A DNA stretch of 64,000 nt from Catalinimonas alkaloidigena (GTDB taxonomy: Bacteria; Bacteroidota; Bacteroidia; Cytophagales; Flexibacteraceae), in the NCBI RefSeq assembly GCF_900100765.1, contig NZ_FNFO01000002.1:682001-746000 (forward strand), in the 5' to 3' direction. Within the stretch, counting starts at the first letter, position 1. Each line of letters opens with the position of its first letter. The notes beneath the pieces were generated by a model. It was not told the origin of the DNA. It worked only from the letters and a program-made list of their open reading frames with translations, and did not search any database. Positions 1 through 7,841 of the stretch are shown here, in pieces. The position numbers and the translations under genes were made by a program.

Positions 1-367
1 GAGCGTCAAAGATGAGAAATGGCAGAAAAAGTCCGGATAACACACAGGCTTCGAAAATAACGTCTTCGCGAAGCACCGCACCTACGATACTCAGGTGGGC
101 GATGGTGAGCACAAACATCAACGTGCGCGCCCGTAACGTACGTCCCTGAGACATGAGTAGCGGACAAAGGAAGGCATTCAGGAGGACTAACCCGCTGAGC
201 CACAAGTGGTCGCCTTGACCAAACTGACTCCACAGGACAATAGCAAAGAGCACGTGCGCCATTAACAGCAGACTGGCAAAATTGGTGGTTTGCAGGTTGA
301 TCTTCTCTTGATCGGTGGTATCCGGAGTGATTCCTAAGTGGATAAGCTTTGACAGCAAATGCTTCAT
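1..367 (-). CDS. Membrane protein, N-terminal part (runs off the window)
   Basis: The gene reads leftward from ATG 367 and is cut by the window edge after about 122 codons. It begins MKHLLSKLIHLGITPDTTDQ, a soluble amphipathic lead, followed by four or so closely spaced hydrophobic helices beginning about residue 35. This short lead followed by a multi-helix membrane module is common at the front of Bacteroidota membrane-bound histidine kinases and cyclases, but no catalytic domain is visible, so the output function is inferred only weakly. A TAAATTTG promoter element lies just upstream. The neighbouring HPt protein gene on the opposite strand would fit a phosphorelay partner. Confidence 0.6.
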   Translation of the reverse strand, partial: MKHLLSKLIHLGITPDTTDQEKINLQTTNFASLLLMAHVLFAIVLWSQFGQGDHLWLSGLVLLNAFLCPLLMSQGRTLRARTLMFVLTIAHLSIVGAVLREDVIFEACVLSGLFLPFLIFDA

Positions 368-388
368 TTTTAAATACTTAGTAATCAT

Positions 389-396
389 CAAATTTA
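389..396 (-). promoter_or_regulatory. Bacteroidota-type -7 element (TAAATTTG)
   Basis: A perfect match to TAnnTTTG on the minus strand, 22 bases before the ATG of the truncated membrane protein gene. No clear TTG is seen at the expected -33 distance, so the assignment rests on the -7 box and position alone. Confidence 0.4.
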
Positions 397-666
397 GCGC
401 CCTGCCGTGTAGCATATTGAAAGGAATCAGGCCCCTTCACAGACATGTAACTTATGTTAAGAAATCTCCGCAGAGAAGCGAGTGGCTGAGTACGAGCGGC
501 TTGCGCCGATGCAGATTGCCCCAATGATTGCCGGAAGTAAGGTGTGAAAGGGAATGGGACGTTTTCGAAAATGCAGAATGGACAAATTTGCTTGTGCGGG
601 ATTTTCAAGCCAATTGCTGGCTCATCTCTTCTGCACCGCATTACATCACTTTTATCAATTGGGAGT

Positions 667-1023
667 ATGAAGTACGATAAAGCCGTTGACCTGACCTACC
701 TGATCGAATTTAGCGACGACGATCACGAGTTTATTCGTGACATGATCGAAACTTTTCTGGAGAACACACCCGAGGATCTTCACCGGCTTAGGGTCGCACT
801 TGTGCAGGACGACTGGCCCGCGGTGCGCGATGTCGCGCATAAAATCAAACCTTCGGTCACGTTCTTGGGGCTGCATGCCCTGAAGGAGGATATCGTGGTA
901 CTGGAACGATTGGCCAAACAAGGGAAGCCGGCCGAAATGATACGCGCGCTGAGCCAGAAGCTCATGGCGGTATGCCAACGCGCTACGGAAGAGCTGCGCG
1001 TGGAGCTATTGGTTTATGTGTAA
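667..1023 (+). CDS. HPt domain phosphotransfer protein
   Basis: A 118-residue stand-alone histidine phosphotransfer protein. It would carry phosphate between a hybrid histidine kinase and a response regulator in the cytoplasm. The signature is the helix around AHKIKPSVTFLGL, with His58 as the likely phosphorylation site, within an all-helical acidic protein. The frame stays open 41 codons upstream to 544, but that extension looks unlike HPt proteins and MKYDKAVDLTYL at 667 is the natural beginning. It is divergent from the truncated membrane protein gene, which may be its kinase. The family call is firm; the partner is a guess. Confidence 0.85.
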   Translation: MKYDKAVDLTYLIEFSDDDHEFIRDMIETFLENTPEDLHRLRVALVQDDWPAVRDVAHKIKPSVTFLGLHALKEDIVVLERLAKQGKPAEMIRALSQKLMAVCQRATEELRVELLVYV

Positions 1024-1028
1024 GAGAT

Positions 1029-2096
1029 TTAAAGATTAATCCCGAACTTGTCGCCCAGCTGTTGTAAATCTTTTTCTACCGGGGGCAGAAGTTCGATGCC
1101 CTGTTCACTGCGGATGCGTTCAGACTCCCGTTCGGGGTCGCCCGGAATAAGAACACGCTGGGTTGGATCGGCCGTTTTTGCGCTACGGAACGTAACGATC
1201 CACTGGTCCATGTGCCGTTTGAACTCTTCGGCCGGTCGAAACGCATCGACGCGCATCGCCCCGAAAAAGTGGCCGATGCCCTGCCCGACCGGGTTGGCGG
1301 GAGGGGAGAGGAAACTCACAAAAGGTGGTACCCAAGGCCCGTAATTAGCGCCCGAAAGCACTGCCGAGAAAATATCAACTACAGCCCCGAGACAATACCC
1401 TTTGTGGCTGCCGTGTTCGCGGTCGCCGCCGAGCGGCAGCAGCGCCCCGCCTTTTGCTACGCCCTGCGGATCGGTGGTGCTGTGGCCTTCTTTGTCCTGA
1501 AGCCAGCCGACAGGCGCGGGCTCGCCTTTGCGTTGCAGAATCTCCAGCTTACCATTGGCGGCCGTGGTGGTGGCCATGTCGGCCACAAACGGCGGTTGCT
1601 CTCCCGCAGGAATGGCAACGGCAATGGGATTGGTGCCGAGCAGCCGTTCAATAGCAAACGTCGGTGCCACCAGCGGCGAAGCGTTGGTCATGGCCATCCC
1701 GATCATGTCGTGCTGGAGGGCCTGCATGGCGTGCCAGCCTGCAATACCAAAGTGATTCGAATGGCGTACAGATACCCAGCCGCTACCTACTTGGCGCGAC
1801 TTTTCGATGGCGAGTTGCATCGCTTTGGGGCCGACCACCAGTCCCAAACCTCCGTCTCCGTCGATAACGCCAGTGCTGGGCGTTTCGTGTACCACCTGGA
1901 TGTTAGGAGTGGCGTTGATGCGCCCCGCTTCCCACAAACGTACGTACCCCGACAGGCGCGCTACTCCGTGCGAATCGATGCCGCGTAAGTCGGCGGACAA
2001 AAGCACTTCGGCTGCCAGCGCGGCGTGGTCGGGGGGGCAGCCCATCTGCAAGAAGACCTGTTCGCTAAATCGCCGGAGCTGTTCGTAAGAATGCAT
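1029..2096 (-). CDS. Ldh2/malate dehydrogenase-family oxidoreductase
   Basis: A 355-residue cytoplasmic NAD(P)-dependent 2-hydroxyacid dehydrogenase of the LdhB/MdhB (Ldh2) family, unrelated to Rossmann-type malate dehydrogenases. Family landmarks are RGIDSHGVARL (about 38-48, with the catalytic-region His), SNHFGIAGWHAM (about 112), GTNPIAVAIP and the late HKGYCLGAVVDIF helix. Length matches the family. Members use malate, lactate, ureidoglycolate or sulfolactate, and the sequence alone does not choose between them. It is convergent with the HPt gene (5 bases between stops). The next gene upstream on the same strand ends 76 bases away, and a promoter-like element in that gap suggests separate transcription. 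Confidence 0.88.
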   Translation of the reverse strand: MHSYEQLRRFSEQVFLQMGCPPDHAALAAEVLLSADLRGIDSHGVARLSGYVRLWEAGRINATPNIQVVHETPSTGVIDGDGGLGLVVGPKAMQLAIEKSRQVGSGWVSVRHSNHFGIAGWHAMQALQHDMIGMAMTNASPLVAPTFAIERLLGTNPIAVAIPAGEQPPFVADMATTTAANGKLEILQRKGEPAPVGWLQDKEGHSTTDPQGVAKGGALLPLGGDREHGSHKGYCLGAVVDIFSAVLSGANYGPWVPPFVSFLSPPANPVGQGIGHFFGAMRVDAFRPAEEFKRHMDQWIVTFRSAKTADPTQRVLIPGDPERESERIRSEQGIELLPPVEKDLQQLGDKFGINL

Positions 2097-2121
2097 GGAC
2101 TATCAGAATACGTTGCGGCCG

Positions 2122-2151
2122 CTAAGGTAATGGGCCGCGTCTAGTTACAAA
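2122..2151 (-). promoter_or_regulatory. Candidate promoter of the Ldh2-family gene
   Basis: On the minus strand TTTG (2151-2148) is followed 18 bases later by TACCTTAG (2129-2122), one mismatch from the Bacteroidota -7 consensus TAnnTTTG. It sits 25 bases before the ATG at 2096. Confidence 0.35.
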
Positions 2152-2172
2152 GGGTTTGTGTGGCTTTTCTCC

Positions 2173-3156
2173 TTACCAGAGGGTGTGCACGCTGGCGCGA
2201 ATGTAGCGATCGTATACGTTGCGGACTGCCTGCAGTTGTTCCTGAGAAATGGCAGGCAACTCGGCAGCGTGGACGTTCGAAACGACTTGTTCGGCGTGCG
2301 AGGCCCCTGGAATTACGGTGCTCACTTCCGGGAACATCAACACCCAGCGCAACGCCCAGGCAGCAAGTTCGCCTTCCGGAAAAATCTTCTTCAGCGCCTC
2401 GACTGCTTCCAGCCCTTGACCGTACGGCACACCCGAAAAGGTTTCGCCTTTGTCGAACGCTTCGCCATTGCGGTTAAAGTTGCGGTGATCGTCGGGATCG
2501 AACACCGTATTGTTGGTCATCTTTCCGGCCAACAGGCCGCTGGCCAGTGGCACGCGTACAATCACGCCAACGTTTTTGTCTTTCGCCTGCGGGAAAAAAT
2601 CGTCGGCAGGACGCAACCGGAACATGTTAAAGATAATCTGCACGGTCGCTACGTTCGGGTATTCAATAGCCTTCTGCGCTTCCGCAATTTTTTCGACACT
2701 GACGCCCAGGTGGCGGATCTTGCCCTGTTCCTGAAGGCGTTCGAACGTTTCGAAAATCTCAGGACGGTCGTAGACGGGCGTCGGAGGGCAGTGAAGTTGA
2801 ACCAGGTCGATCGTGTCGCGCTGCAACCGCTTTAGGCTGTCTTCGACGTACTTCGTCAGCGCGGCCGGGGTGTAGCCTTCGGTGACGTGGGGCTGGATTT
2901 GGCGTCCGCACTTGGTAGCAACGTAGACTTCTTCGCGGCATTCTTTCAGCACGTTTCCTACCGCCCGCTCGCTAAGCCCTTCGCTGTATACATCGGCCGT
3001 ATCGATAAAGTTGATGCCTCCGTCGAGCGCCGCCCGAAGCGTGTGAGCGGCGGTTTTTTCGTTGAAGGGAGAGCCCCATCGGCCGCCCACCTGCCAGGTG
3101 CCCAACGAGATTTCGGAAATGCGCCAGCCGGTTTTGCCGAGAGTACGGTATTGCAT
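2173..3156 (-). CDS. Aldo/keto reductase
   Basis: A cytoplasmic NADPH-dependent aldo/keto reductase with a TIM-barrel fold (327 residues from ATG 3156). The catalytic tetrad can be read: Asp and Tyr in NFIDTADVYSEG, Lys in VYVATKCGR and His in VQLHCPP. The C-terminal cofactor part carries VSTVIPGASHAEQV, the usual phosphate-binding segment. The open frame extends 12 codons further to 3192, but MQYRTLGKTGWRISEISLGT is the standard family N-terminus. It is divergent from the NUDIX gene. Substrate is unknown; this subfamily is broad. Confidence 0.9.
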   Translation of the reverse strand: MQYRTLGKTGWRISEISLGTWQVGGRWGSPFNEKTAAHTLRAALDGGINFIDTADVYSEGLSERAVGNVLKECREEVYVATKCGRQIQPHVTEGYTPAALTKYVEDSLKRLQRDTIDLVQLHCPPTPVYDRPEIFETFERLQEQGKIRHLGVSVEKIAEAQKAIEYPNVATVQIIFNMFRLRPADDFFPQAKDKNVGVIVRVPLASGLLAGKMTNNTVFDPDDHRNFNRNGEAFDKGETFSGVPYGQGLEAVEALKKIFPEGELAAWALRWVLMFPEVSTVIPGASHAEQVVSNVHAAELPAISQEQLQAVRNVYDRYIRASVHTLW

Positions 3157-3264
3157 GTCTATAAAAGTAGGTTCGGCGACCAAGTTGCCCAAACCTCGTT
3201 AGTTGGCAAACCTTTTTGCAGAAAATAAGGCGATAAATACGCGTGAATAAACCTACAGCGGGCG

Positions 3265-3296
3265 TTGGCTGTTCCGGTAAAGTACTTTATCTTTTG
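3265..3296 (+). promoter_or_regulatory. Candidate promoter for the NUDIX-DUF4269 pair
   Basis: TTG (3265) and TATCTTTTG (3288-3296) are separated by the same 23-base start-to-start distance seen at the act operon and blaI promoters. The -7 box has one extra T. If it is used, transcription starts at or very near ATG 3303, giving a nearly leaderless message. Confidence 0.35.
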
Positions 3297-3302
3297 CCCG
3301 GT

Positions 3303-3845
3303 ATGAATTTCTGTAGTCATTGCGGTAGCAACCAACTCGACTGTAAAGTGCCGGCGGGCGATCACGTGGCGCGCTATGTGTGCCAGGTATGCGGCACGGT
3401 CCACTACGTCAACCCCAAAATGGTGGTGGGCTGTCTGGTGGTGCACGAGGAACGGGTTCTCTTGTGCCGCCGGGCCATCGAGCCGCGCTATGGCTTCTGG
3501 AATTTGCCGACCGGATTTCTGGAAAGTGGCGAGACGGTAGAAGAAGGGGCCATTCGCGAAACGTGGGAAGAAGCGCGGGCCCGCGTAAAAGTAGAGCGAC
3601 TTCACTCGGTTTATAGCTTGCCGCACTGCGATCAGATCATCATACATTTTGTGGCCCAGTTGCAGGAGACCGGCATCGAAGCAGGGCCGGAAAGCCTCGA
3701 AGTTAATTTCTTTGCGGAGACGGAAATTCCCTGGGACGACATGGCGTTCAGCTCACACCGCTTTGCGTTGGAACGGTATTTCGAAAATCGGTTGAAGCCC
3801 GATAAGCAAACGTACCTGGGAAGCAGTTGCCTGCGTACGTCATGA
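3303..3845 (+). CDS. NUDIX hydrolase with N-terminal zinc ribbon
   Basis: A 180-residue NUDIX pyrophosphohydrolase. An N-terminal zinc ribbon with two CxxC pairs (CSHCG and CQVCG) is followed by the NUDIX box: GFLESGETVEEGAIRETWEE, which has the G-x5-E-x7-RE-x2-EE spacing that binds the catalytic metal. The zinc ribbon plus NUDIX layout resembles NudC-like and ADP-ribose/NADH pyrophosphatases, but length and sequence do not fix the substrate. MNFCSHCG at 3303 is preferred over an in-frame ATG at 3243 because the promoter-like element lies between them. Its stop overlaps the next start as ATGA, so the two genes are probably translated together. Confidence 0.88.
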   Translation: MNFCSHCGSNQLDCKVPAGDHVARYVCQVCGTVHYVNPKMVVGCLVVHEERVLLCRRAIEPRYGFWNLPTGFLESGETVEEGAIRETWEEARARVKVERLHSVYSLPHCDQIIIHFVAQLQETGIEAGPESLEVNFFAETEIPWDDMAFSSHRFALERYFENRLKPDKQTYLGSSCLRTS

Positions 3846-4372
3846 ACTGGCGTGATTTGGCTTACCTGCAAGCCGGAAACGTGCGGCAGCAACGCGCGTA
3901 CCGAGCTCTGACTGACGGGGACATCCTGACGGCACTGGCACCTTTTGATCCTGTTCTGATCGGCACCATTCCTCTCCAGATCGACCTGCCCGGCAGTGAC
4001 CTGGATCTGGCCTGTTGCTTCGCACAGGACGACGTTTTCATAAGGCACCTGCGGGCTCATTTTCAGCATCGTCCTGATTTTGAGTTGAAAACGAAACTGT
4101 TGCGTTCCGTTCCTACGGTGCTGGTGCGTTTCAACGCGCAGGGTTTTCTGGTAGAGATTTTTGGGCAGCCCCAACCAGTTGACGCGCAATACGGTTACCG
4201 GCATATGGTGGTCGAGCACCGGATTTTACAGGACCGGGACGAAGCGTTCCGAAACGAAATAGTCCGGCTCAAACGAACCGGACTATCGACAGAAGCGGCT
4301 TTTGCGCACTTATTGGGCTTGTCGGGCGATCCCTACGAAGCGCTGTTGCAGTGGGCGGATGCTACTTGCTGA
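3842..4372 (+). CDS. DUF4269 family protein
   Basis: A 176-residue cytoplasmic protein that matches the DUF4269 pattern. GTIPLQIDLPGSDLDLAC has the look of a nucleotidyltransferase-like GS...DLD motif, so a nucleotide-binding fold is plausible, but no activity is known to me. It starts inside the stop codon of the NUDIX gene (ATGA overlap) and so is most likely co-expressed with it. Its 3' end overlaps the convergent M56 peptidase gene by 11 bases. Confidence 0.75.
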   Translation: MNWRDLAYLQAGNVRQQRAYRALTDGDILTALAPFDPVLIGTIPLQIDLPGSDLDLACCFAQDDVFIRHLRAHFQHRPDFELKTKLLRSVPTVLVRFNAQGFLVEIFGQPQPVDAQYGYRHMVVEHRILQDRDEAFRNEIVRLKRTGLSTEAAFAHLLGLSGDPYEALLQWADATC

Positions 4373-6578
4373 ACATGTAATTGAAGTTACCGCGCAGCCG
4401 TTTCCCAACTAGTTTTTCGTACAGGTCGAGGTATTTTTCCAGCACCTCCCGCGGTTGTGAGGTTCCGTTGACTACCAAGCGCTCGGGCGACATTTCGAAC
4501 GAATATCGGTCGCGGTCTTCAATGAGTTCATCTTCCACAAAGGCATCTTCAAAAGCGTCGATCACTTTTTCGTTCAACACCACATCGCCGGCGTAGGCCT
4601 GTGCCAGCGCCCGTTGCTCCCGGAAGTGGTCGCGTTGTTGGGCACGAAGTTTCTCCTGTTCGGCGCGCACTTTGTCCTGATAACCACGCATCTCTTCTTG
4701 ATACTGCTCGCGTAGTTCACGAACCTGCTCGCGGTATTCGTCCACTTTCTCCTGCCATTCGTGTTGGTGCTCCTGTAGTTCTTCCCGGTACACTTCCCAC
4801 TGCTCCCGCCACGCTTCCTGCGACTGACGGAATTCTTCCTGCCACTCCTGCATGTGTTCGGCAAAGGCTTCGTGGTTCCAGCGGAGGCTATCGAGCGAAT
4901 CGGGCGGGAAGGGCGGAACGGCGATGGCTAGCGGGGCCGTCATCGGCGCGGTAAAGGCCAGGGGAGCGGGCATAACGACTTCGAAATCGGGCAACGGGGC
5001 TACCAAGTCAAACTCACCCAGTGAGGCCAGGTCGCTCAAGATCGTCATGGTCTCGGTGTGAGCCATTGGCGCAACTGGCGACGGCGGCGTTACATGAAGG
5101 GCCGACACACCACCCCGCGAAGACGCGACGTAAACACGAGGGGCCGTGGACGTGCCGCGCCGCAGTTGTCTGAAAATCTGATCCAGTTCGCGCTGGTGTT
5201 CCTGATAATACTTCTCCGGAATTTTCCGGCCGTTGATGCGCAACTCCACCAGCTCGTCGTCTTCCAGTTCGGCTTTGATGCGTTTGCGCTTGCCGTTCTC
5301 GTCACGGTCGGTAATGGTAACCGACGTGCGGTCTTGTTTCGACGATTTGCTCGTGTCGGCATGGGATACCAGAGTAACCGGTAACGGGACTGCGGGCGCA
5401 GCGGCCGTCACCACCGACGCTTTTCCGGAAATCGTGTTGAAGCTGGCCACGGTCGGTTCCGTTGGTGCTGCATCCGAGGAAGCGTCCTGCGGGAGCCAAT
5501 GCTGGAACAACAGGTTGGGCAGGGTTGCGGCCGAGTACACCATAGATTGACGTCCTGTATGAGGCGCTTTCTGCTGCCAGCCAACCACCAAAGCCAGCAG
5601 AACAACCAGTAAGGCGACACTGCCTTCGGCTGCCGGAAAGCGGGGGGCATGGGCTTCCGGCTGTACCAGACGGCGGATGCGCGCCAGCACGTGGAAACGA
5701 GGTCCTGTGAAAGCCAGCGCAGTTGAGGGCACAGTGGCCGTCCATTCCTGCAGGTGGAGAAGCGCCTTGGCCAGCGACAGGGAATCGTCGCAGGCGGTTA
5801 CCGCCCAATCGTCGCAACAATGTTCGCGTTCGTTTCGGATTTCGCGCGAAAGCCACCAGACGGCCGGATGGTAAAACATCAGGATTTCCACGAAACTCTG
5901 AAAGAGGTTGATCAGGTAATCATAGCGACGGATATGGGCTAATTCATGGGCCAGGATGGCCTCGACTTGCGCGGGCGAGAGTCCGTTGACCAGCCCGATC
6001 GGCACCAGAATGATGGGTTTGAAATACCCCAGTACCATCGGAATATGAACCAGGGATGATTCAAACACCCGTACCGACCGACGGATCTGCATGCGCGGCA
6101 CCAGCCGGTGCAAGGCCTGTGTCCACTGCGATGAAGCCGCTTGCAAGGCACGACGACGCAGGCGGTAGGTCCAGGCCAGCCCTCCCGCAAAACGGAGCGA
6201 AAGTACCGCCACGCCGATCAGCCACGCCCACGCGAGCCACGGGAAGCAGGACTTTAACGAATTGATCCACGTTACGAACCACACTGGTTCGGCCGGCGCG
6301 GGAGCCGTTACCTGATACATCTCGACCAGCGGAATCGCCAGCGTCGGAGTTGTCGCCGCCTGGGCGACGGGTGCGTCGGCCGTGGGCCAGAGGTACAGAA
6401 ACGTGCCAAGCGCGCTGACCAATACCAAGGTCAGGCTGCCCACCAGCAGGAGGTAGTGGGTGCGGGCGGACGGTGCCAGCCACCGGCGGATCAGCAGCAC
6501 CAGAAAAGCGACGAGGGTTCCTTGCCAGAGCGAGTGGAGGAGGGTCCATCCTAAGGTTTCGTGAAGGGAGAGATTCAT
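4362..6578 (-). CDS. M56 family membrane metallopeptidase (BlaR1/MecR1-like)
   Basis: A 738-residue inner-membrane zinc peptidase of the BlaR1/MecR1 group, expected to relay an envelope signal by cleaving its partner repressor. Hydrophobic helices lie near residues 10-30, 42-64, 110-130 and 320-334. The zinc site is HELAH (211-215) with an acidic ligand in NEREHCCDDW (about 249-258). Beyond the last helix there is no penicillin-binding-protein-type sensor domain. The roughly 400-residue C-terminal part is proline/alanine-rich, then highly charged with a long coiled coil (about 566-662), so beta-lactams are unlikely to be its signal. It overlaps the end of the blaI-like gene as ATGA, and the two form one operon. 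Confidence 0.88.
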   Translation of the reverse strand: MNLSLHETLGWTLLHSLWQGTLVAFLVLLIRRWLAPSARTHYLLLVGSLTLVLVSALGTFLYLWPTADAPVAQAATTPTLAIPLVEMYQVTAPAPAEPVWFVTWINSLKSCFPWLAWAWLIGVAVLSLRFAGGLAWTYRLRRRALQAASSQWTQALHRLVPRMQIRRSVRVFESSLVHIPMVLGYFKPIILVPIGLVNGLSPAQVEAILAHELAHIRRYDYLINLFQSFVEILMFYHPAVWWLSREIRNEREHCCDDWAVTACDDSLSLAKALLHLQEWTATVPSTALAFTGPRFHVLARIRRLVQPEAHAPRFPAAEGSVALLVVLLALVVGWQQKAPHTGRQSMVYSAATLPNLLFQHWLPQDASSDAAPTEPTVASFNTISGKASVVTAAAPAVPLPVTLVSHADTSKSSKQDRTSVTITDRDENGKRKRIKAELEDDELVELRINGRKIPEKYYQEHQRELDQIFRQLRRGTSTAPRVYVASSRGGVSALHVTPPSPVAPMAHTETMTILSDLASLGEFDLVAPLPDFEVVMPAPLAFTAPMTAPLAIAVPPFPPDSLDSLRWNHEAFAEHMQEWQEEFRQSQEAWREQWEVYREELQEHQHEWQEKVDEYREQVRELREQYQEEMRGYQDKVRAEQEKLRAQQRDHFREQRALAQAYAGDVVLNEKVIDAFEDAFVEDELIEDRDRYSFEMSPERLVVNGTSQPREVLEKYLDLYEKLVGKRLRGNFNYMFSK

Positions 6579-6949
6579 TTTTTTCCTTTTTCTAGTTGAT
6601 CGAGAAGCGTACGGATCTGTTGCAGTTCTTCGTCCGAAGTGGAGCGGTTGCCCAGGGCTTGCATGACCAGCTTCATGGCTGAACCGCGAAAGGTGGTGTC
6701 TAGAAAACGGTCCAGCAGCGCGCGCTGGGTTTCGTCTTCTTTCAGGAGGGCGCGGTATACGTGCTGGCGGCCGTCCGGCGTGCGGTCCACGATGCCTTTT
6801 TCGTGCATGATTTGCATCAGCTTCAGCGTGGTGGTGTAGCCGGTGGCAGGGTTGAGGCGCTCGTGCACCTCACGCACGGTCGAGGGGCCATGCTGCCAGA
6901 GAATCTGCAGGATTTGCAGTTCGGCTTCGGTGGGGCGGGGTTGGGACAT
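6575..6949 (-). CDS. BlaI/MecI/CopY family transcriptional repressor
   Basis: A 124-residue winged-helix repressor. It begins MSQPRPTEAELQILQILWQH, the classic BlaI/MecI opening, and carries the recognition region VREVHERLNPATGYTTTLKLMQIM followed by a C-terminal dimerisation helix. It should repress its own operon until the co-encoded M56 peptidase inactivates it. The frame is open back to an ATG at 6976, but that start would put an operator inside the gene and lies too close to the -7 box, so 6949 is preferred. Three identical-architecture inverted repeats upstream strongly support autoregulation. Confidence 0.92.
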   Translation of the reverse strand: MSQPRPTEAELQILQILWQHGPSTVREVHERLNPATGYTTTLKLMQIMHEKGIVDRTPDGRQHVYRALLKEDETQRALLDRFLDTTFRGSAMKLVMQALGNRSTSDEELQQIRTLLDQLEKGKK

Positions 6950-6954
6950 GGATC

Positions 6955-6970
6955 TACGATTAATTTCGTA
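6955..6970. promoter_or_regulatory. blaI-like operator 1
   Basis: A perfect inverted repeat TACGA-N6-TCGTA (spacer TTAATT) 5 bases before the repressor start codon, at or just after the predicted transcription start. The same 16-base architecture recurs twice upstream. Confidence 0.75.
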
Positions 6971-6973
6971 ATT

Positions 6974-7004
6974 CAAAGATGTACGAACAATTTCGTATTG
7001 TCAA
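6974..7004 (-). promoter_or_regulatory. Promoter of the blaI-M56 operon
   Basis: On the minus strand TTG (7004-7002) is followed, 23 bases start to start, by CATCTTTG (6981-6974), one mismatch from TAnnTTTG. Operator 2 fills the spacer between the two boxes almost exactly, which is the expected placement for a repressor that blocks RNA polymerase. Confidence 0.55.
6982..6997. promoter_or_regulatory. blaI-like operator 2
   Basis: TACGA-N6-TCGTA (spacer ACAATT), a perfect inverted repeat lying between the predicted -33 and -7 boxes. It starts 27 bases from operator 1. Confidence 0.75.
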
Positions 7005-7010
7005 TGGATC

Positions 7011-7026
7011 TACGATTTTTTTCGTA
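7011..7026. promoter_or_regulatory. blaI-like operator 3
   Basis: TACGA-N6-TCGTA (spacer TTTTTT), a perfect inverted repeat upstream of the -33 box. It starts 29 bases from operator 2, so the three sites are nearly evenly spaced. Confidence 0.72.
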
Positions 7027-7036
7027 ATTGAAGCGC

Positions 7037-7063
7037 AAAAAAAAGTTTGGAACTCCAAACTTT
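7037..7063 (-). terminator. Rho-independent terminator
   Basis: A 9-bp stem AAAGTTTGG/CCAAACTTT with a 4-base loop, followed on the minus strand by a run of T. It overlaps the stop codon of the 137-residue gene, which it terminates, and isolates that gene from the blaI promoter. Confidence 0.75.
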
Positions 7064-7475
7064 AGACAGCCGAAGGGCTGGGTATCACTTCTCCCATCGA
7101 CTCCAGGGGAAGCTCGTGCGTGATGGGCTGTTCGGCCTGCTGGGGAGCGGGCTCGGCAATCCACCGCTTCAGAATCGACGAAGGCGAAAACAGAAAGCGC
7201 AGCAACACGTTCGCTCGCTCAAACGAAGGTTTGTACGCGGGCTCGGTGTCAGGTTCTACATTAGCGGCCGCAACCAGGGGCGTATCCGGGCAAGAAACGA
7301 ATGTACAGTACTGGAATGTAGCGGCGGGTTGTACGGTGGCGGTGTACGGGGGCACGGGCGTCGAGGAAGCCGCTATGCGCCCAAGCAGGAGCAGGCCTAC
7401 CGCTTTAAGGGACATCCAACGGAAAGTACTACTTCGCTGTAATAGGGTTGCTAGTTCTCTCATGGCATTCTTCAT
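7062..7475 (-). CDS. Small secreted or membrane-anchored hypothetical protein
   Basis: A 137-residue protein I do not recognise. A basic N-terminus (MKNAMRELATLLQRSSTFRW) leads into one hydrophobic stretch (SLKAVGLLLLGRIAAS), consistent with an export signal or single anchor. The rest is rich in Pro, Ala and Thr with two cysteines close together (YCTFVSC). It lies upstream of blaI on the same strand, but its own terminator overlaps its stop codon, which argues that it is a real and separately transcribed gene. No domain or function can be assigned. Confidence 0.5.
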   Translation of the reverse strand: MKNAMRELATLLQRSSTFRWMSLKAVGLLLLGRIAASSTPVPPYTATVQPAATFQYCTFVSCPDTPLVAAANVEPDTEPAYKPSFERANVLLRFLFSPSSILKRWIAEPAPQQAEQPITHELPLESMGEVIPSPSAV

Positions 7476-7841
7476 TAAGCTTGTTTTAACGATTTCAAGA
7501 AACCTGCCACATCATAACAAAGCCCTCAGGCGCGTATTTAGAGGGGTCGTGTGCTACGAGTTGTTCGAAAGTGAACATAGGCTGTACGGCAGCGGACATC
7601 CTTCGGGCCGGAGTGGGGTGTCTAGAGGAAAACGGACCTTGCGGGCAAAACGCGGCTTTCGAGCAAAAAAACGGGCGGACTGATGTGGGTGCAGACTTAA
7701 GGATCGTTGTCAGGCAAATCTACGCGAAGGGTACACCTTTATCCAGGCCGTCACGAAGAAGCGGGAGAATACCTGCCTGAGTAGTAAATTCAGGTACCTG
7801 AATCGTCCCTCCGCTGCGTTGAGGAGGTAAGTCAGAATCTG
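7476..7841. other. Intergenic region, 366 bases
   Basis: No convincing gene on either strand. It holds the leader of the 137-residue gene and the region beyond the permease remnant. A perfect 16-base palindrome (ATTCAGGTACCTGAAT) lies at 7788-7803, but it has no T-run and no neighbouring copy, so no function is assigned. Confidence 0.5.

Noticed and set aside
4362-7026. Calling the blaI-M56 pair a beta-lactam resistance operon
   Set aside because: No beta-lactamase gene is nearby and the M56 protein lacks a penicillin-binding sensor domain; such pairs are widespread in Bacteroidota with other signals.
7788-7803. A perfect 16-base palindrome (ATTCAGGTACCTGAAT) as an operator or att site
   Set aside because: A single copy with no flanking promoter, T-run or mobile gene; not enough to assign a role.
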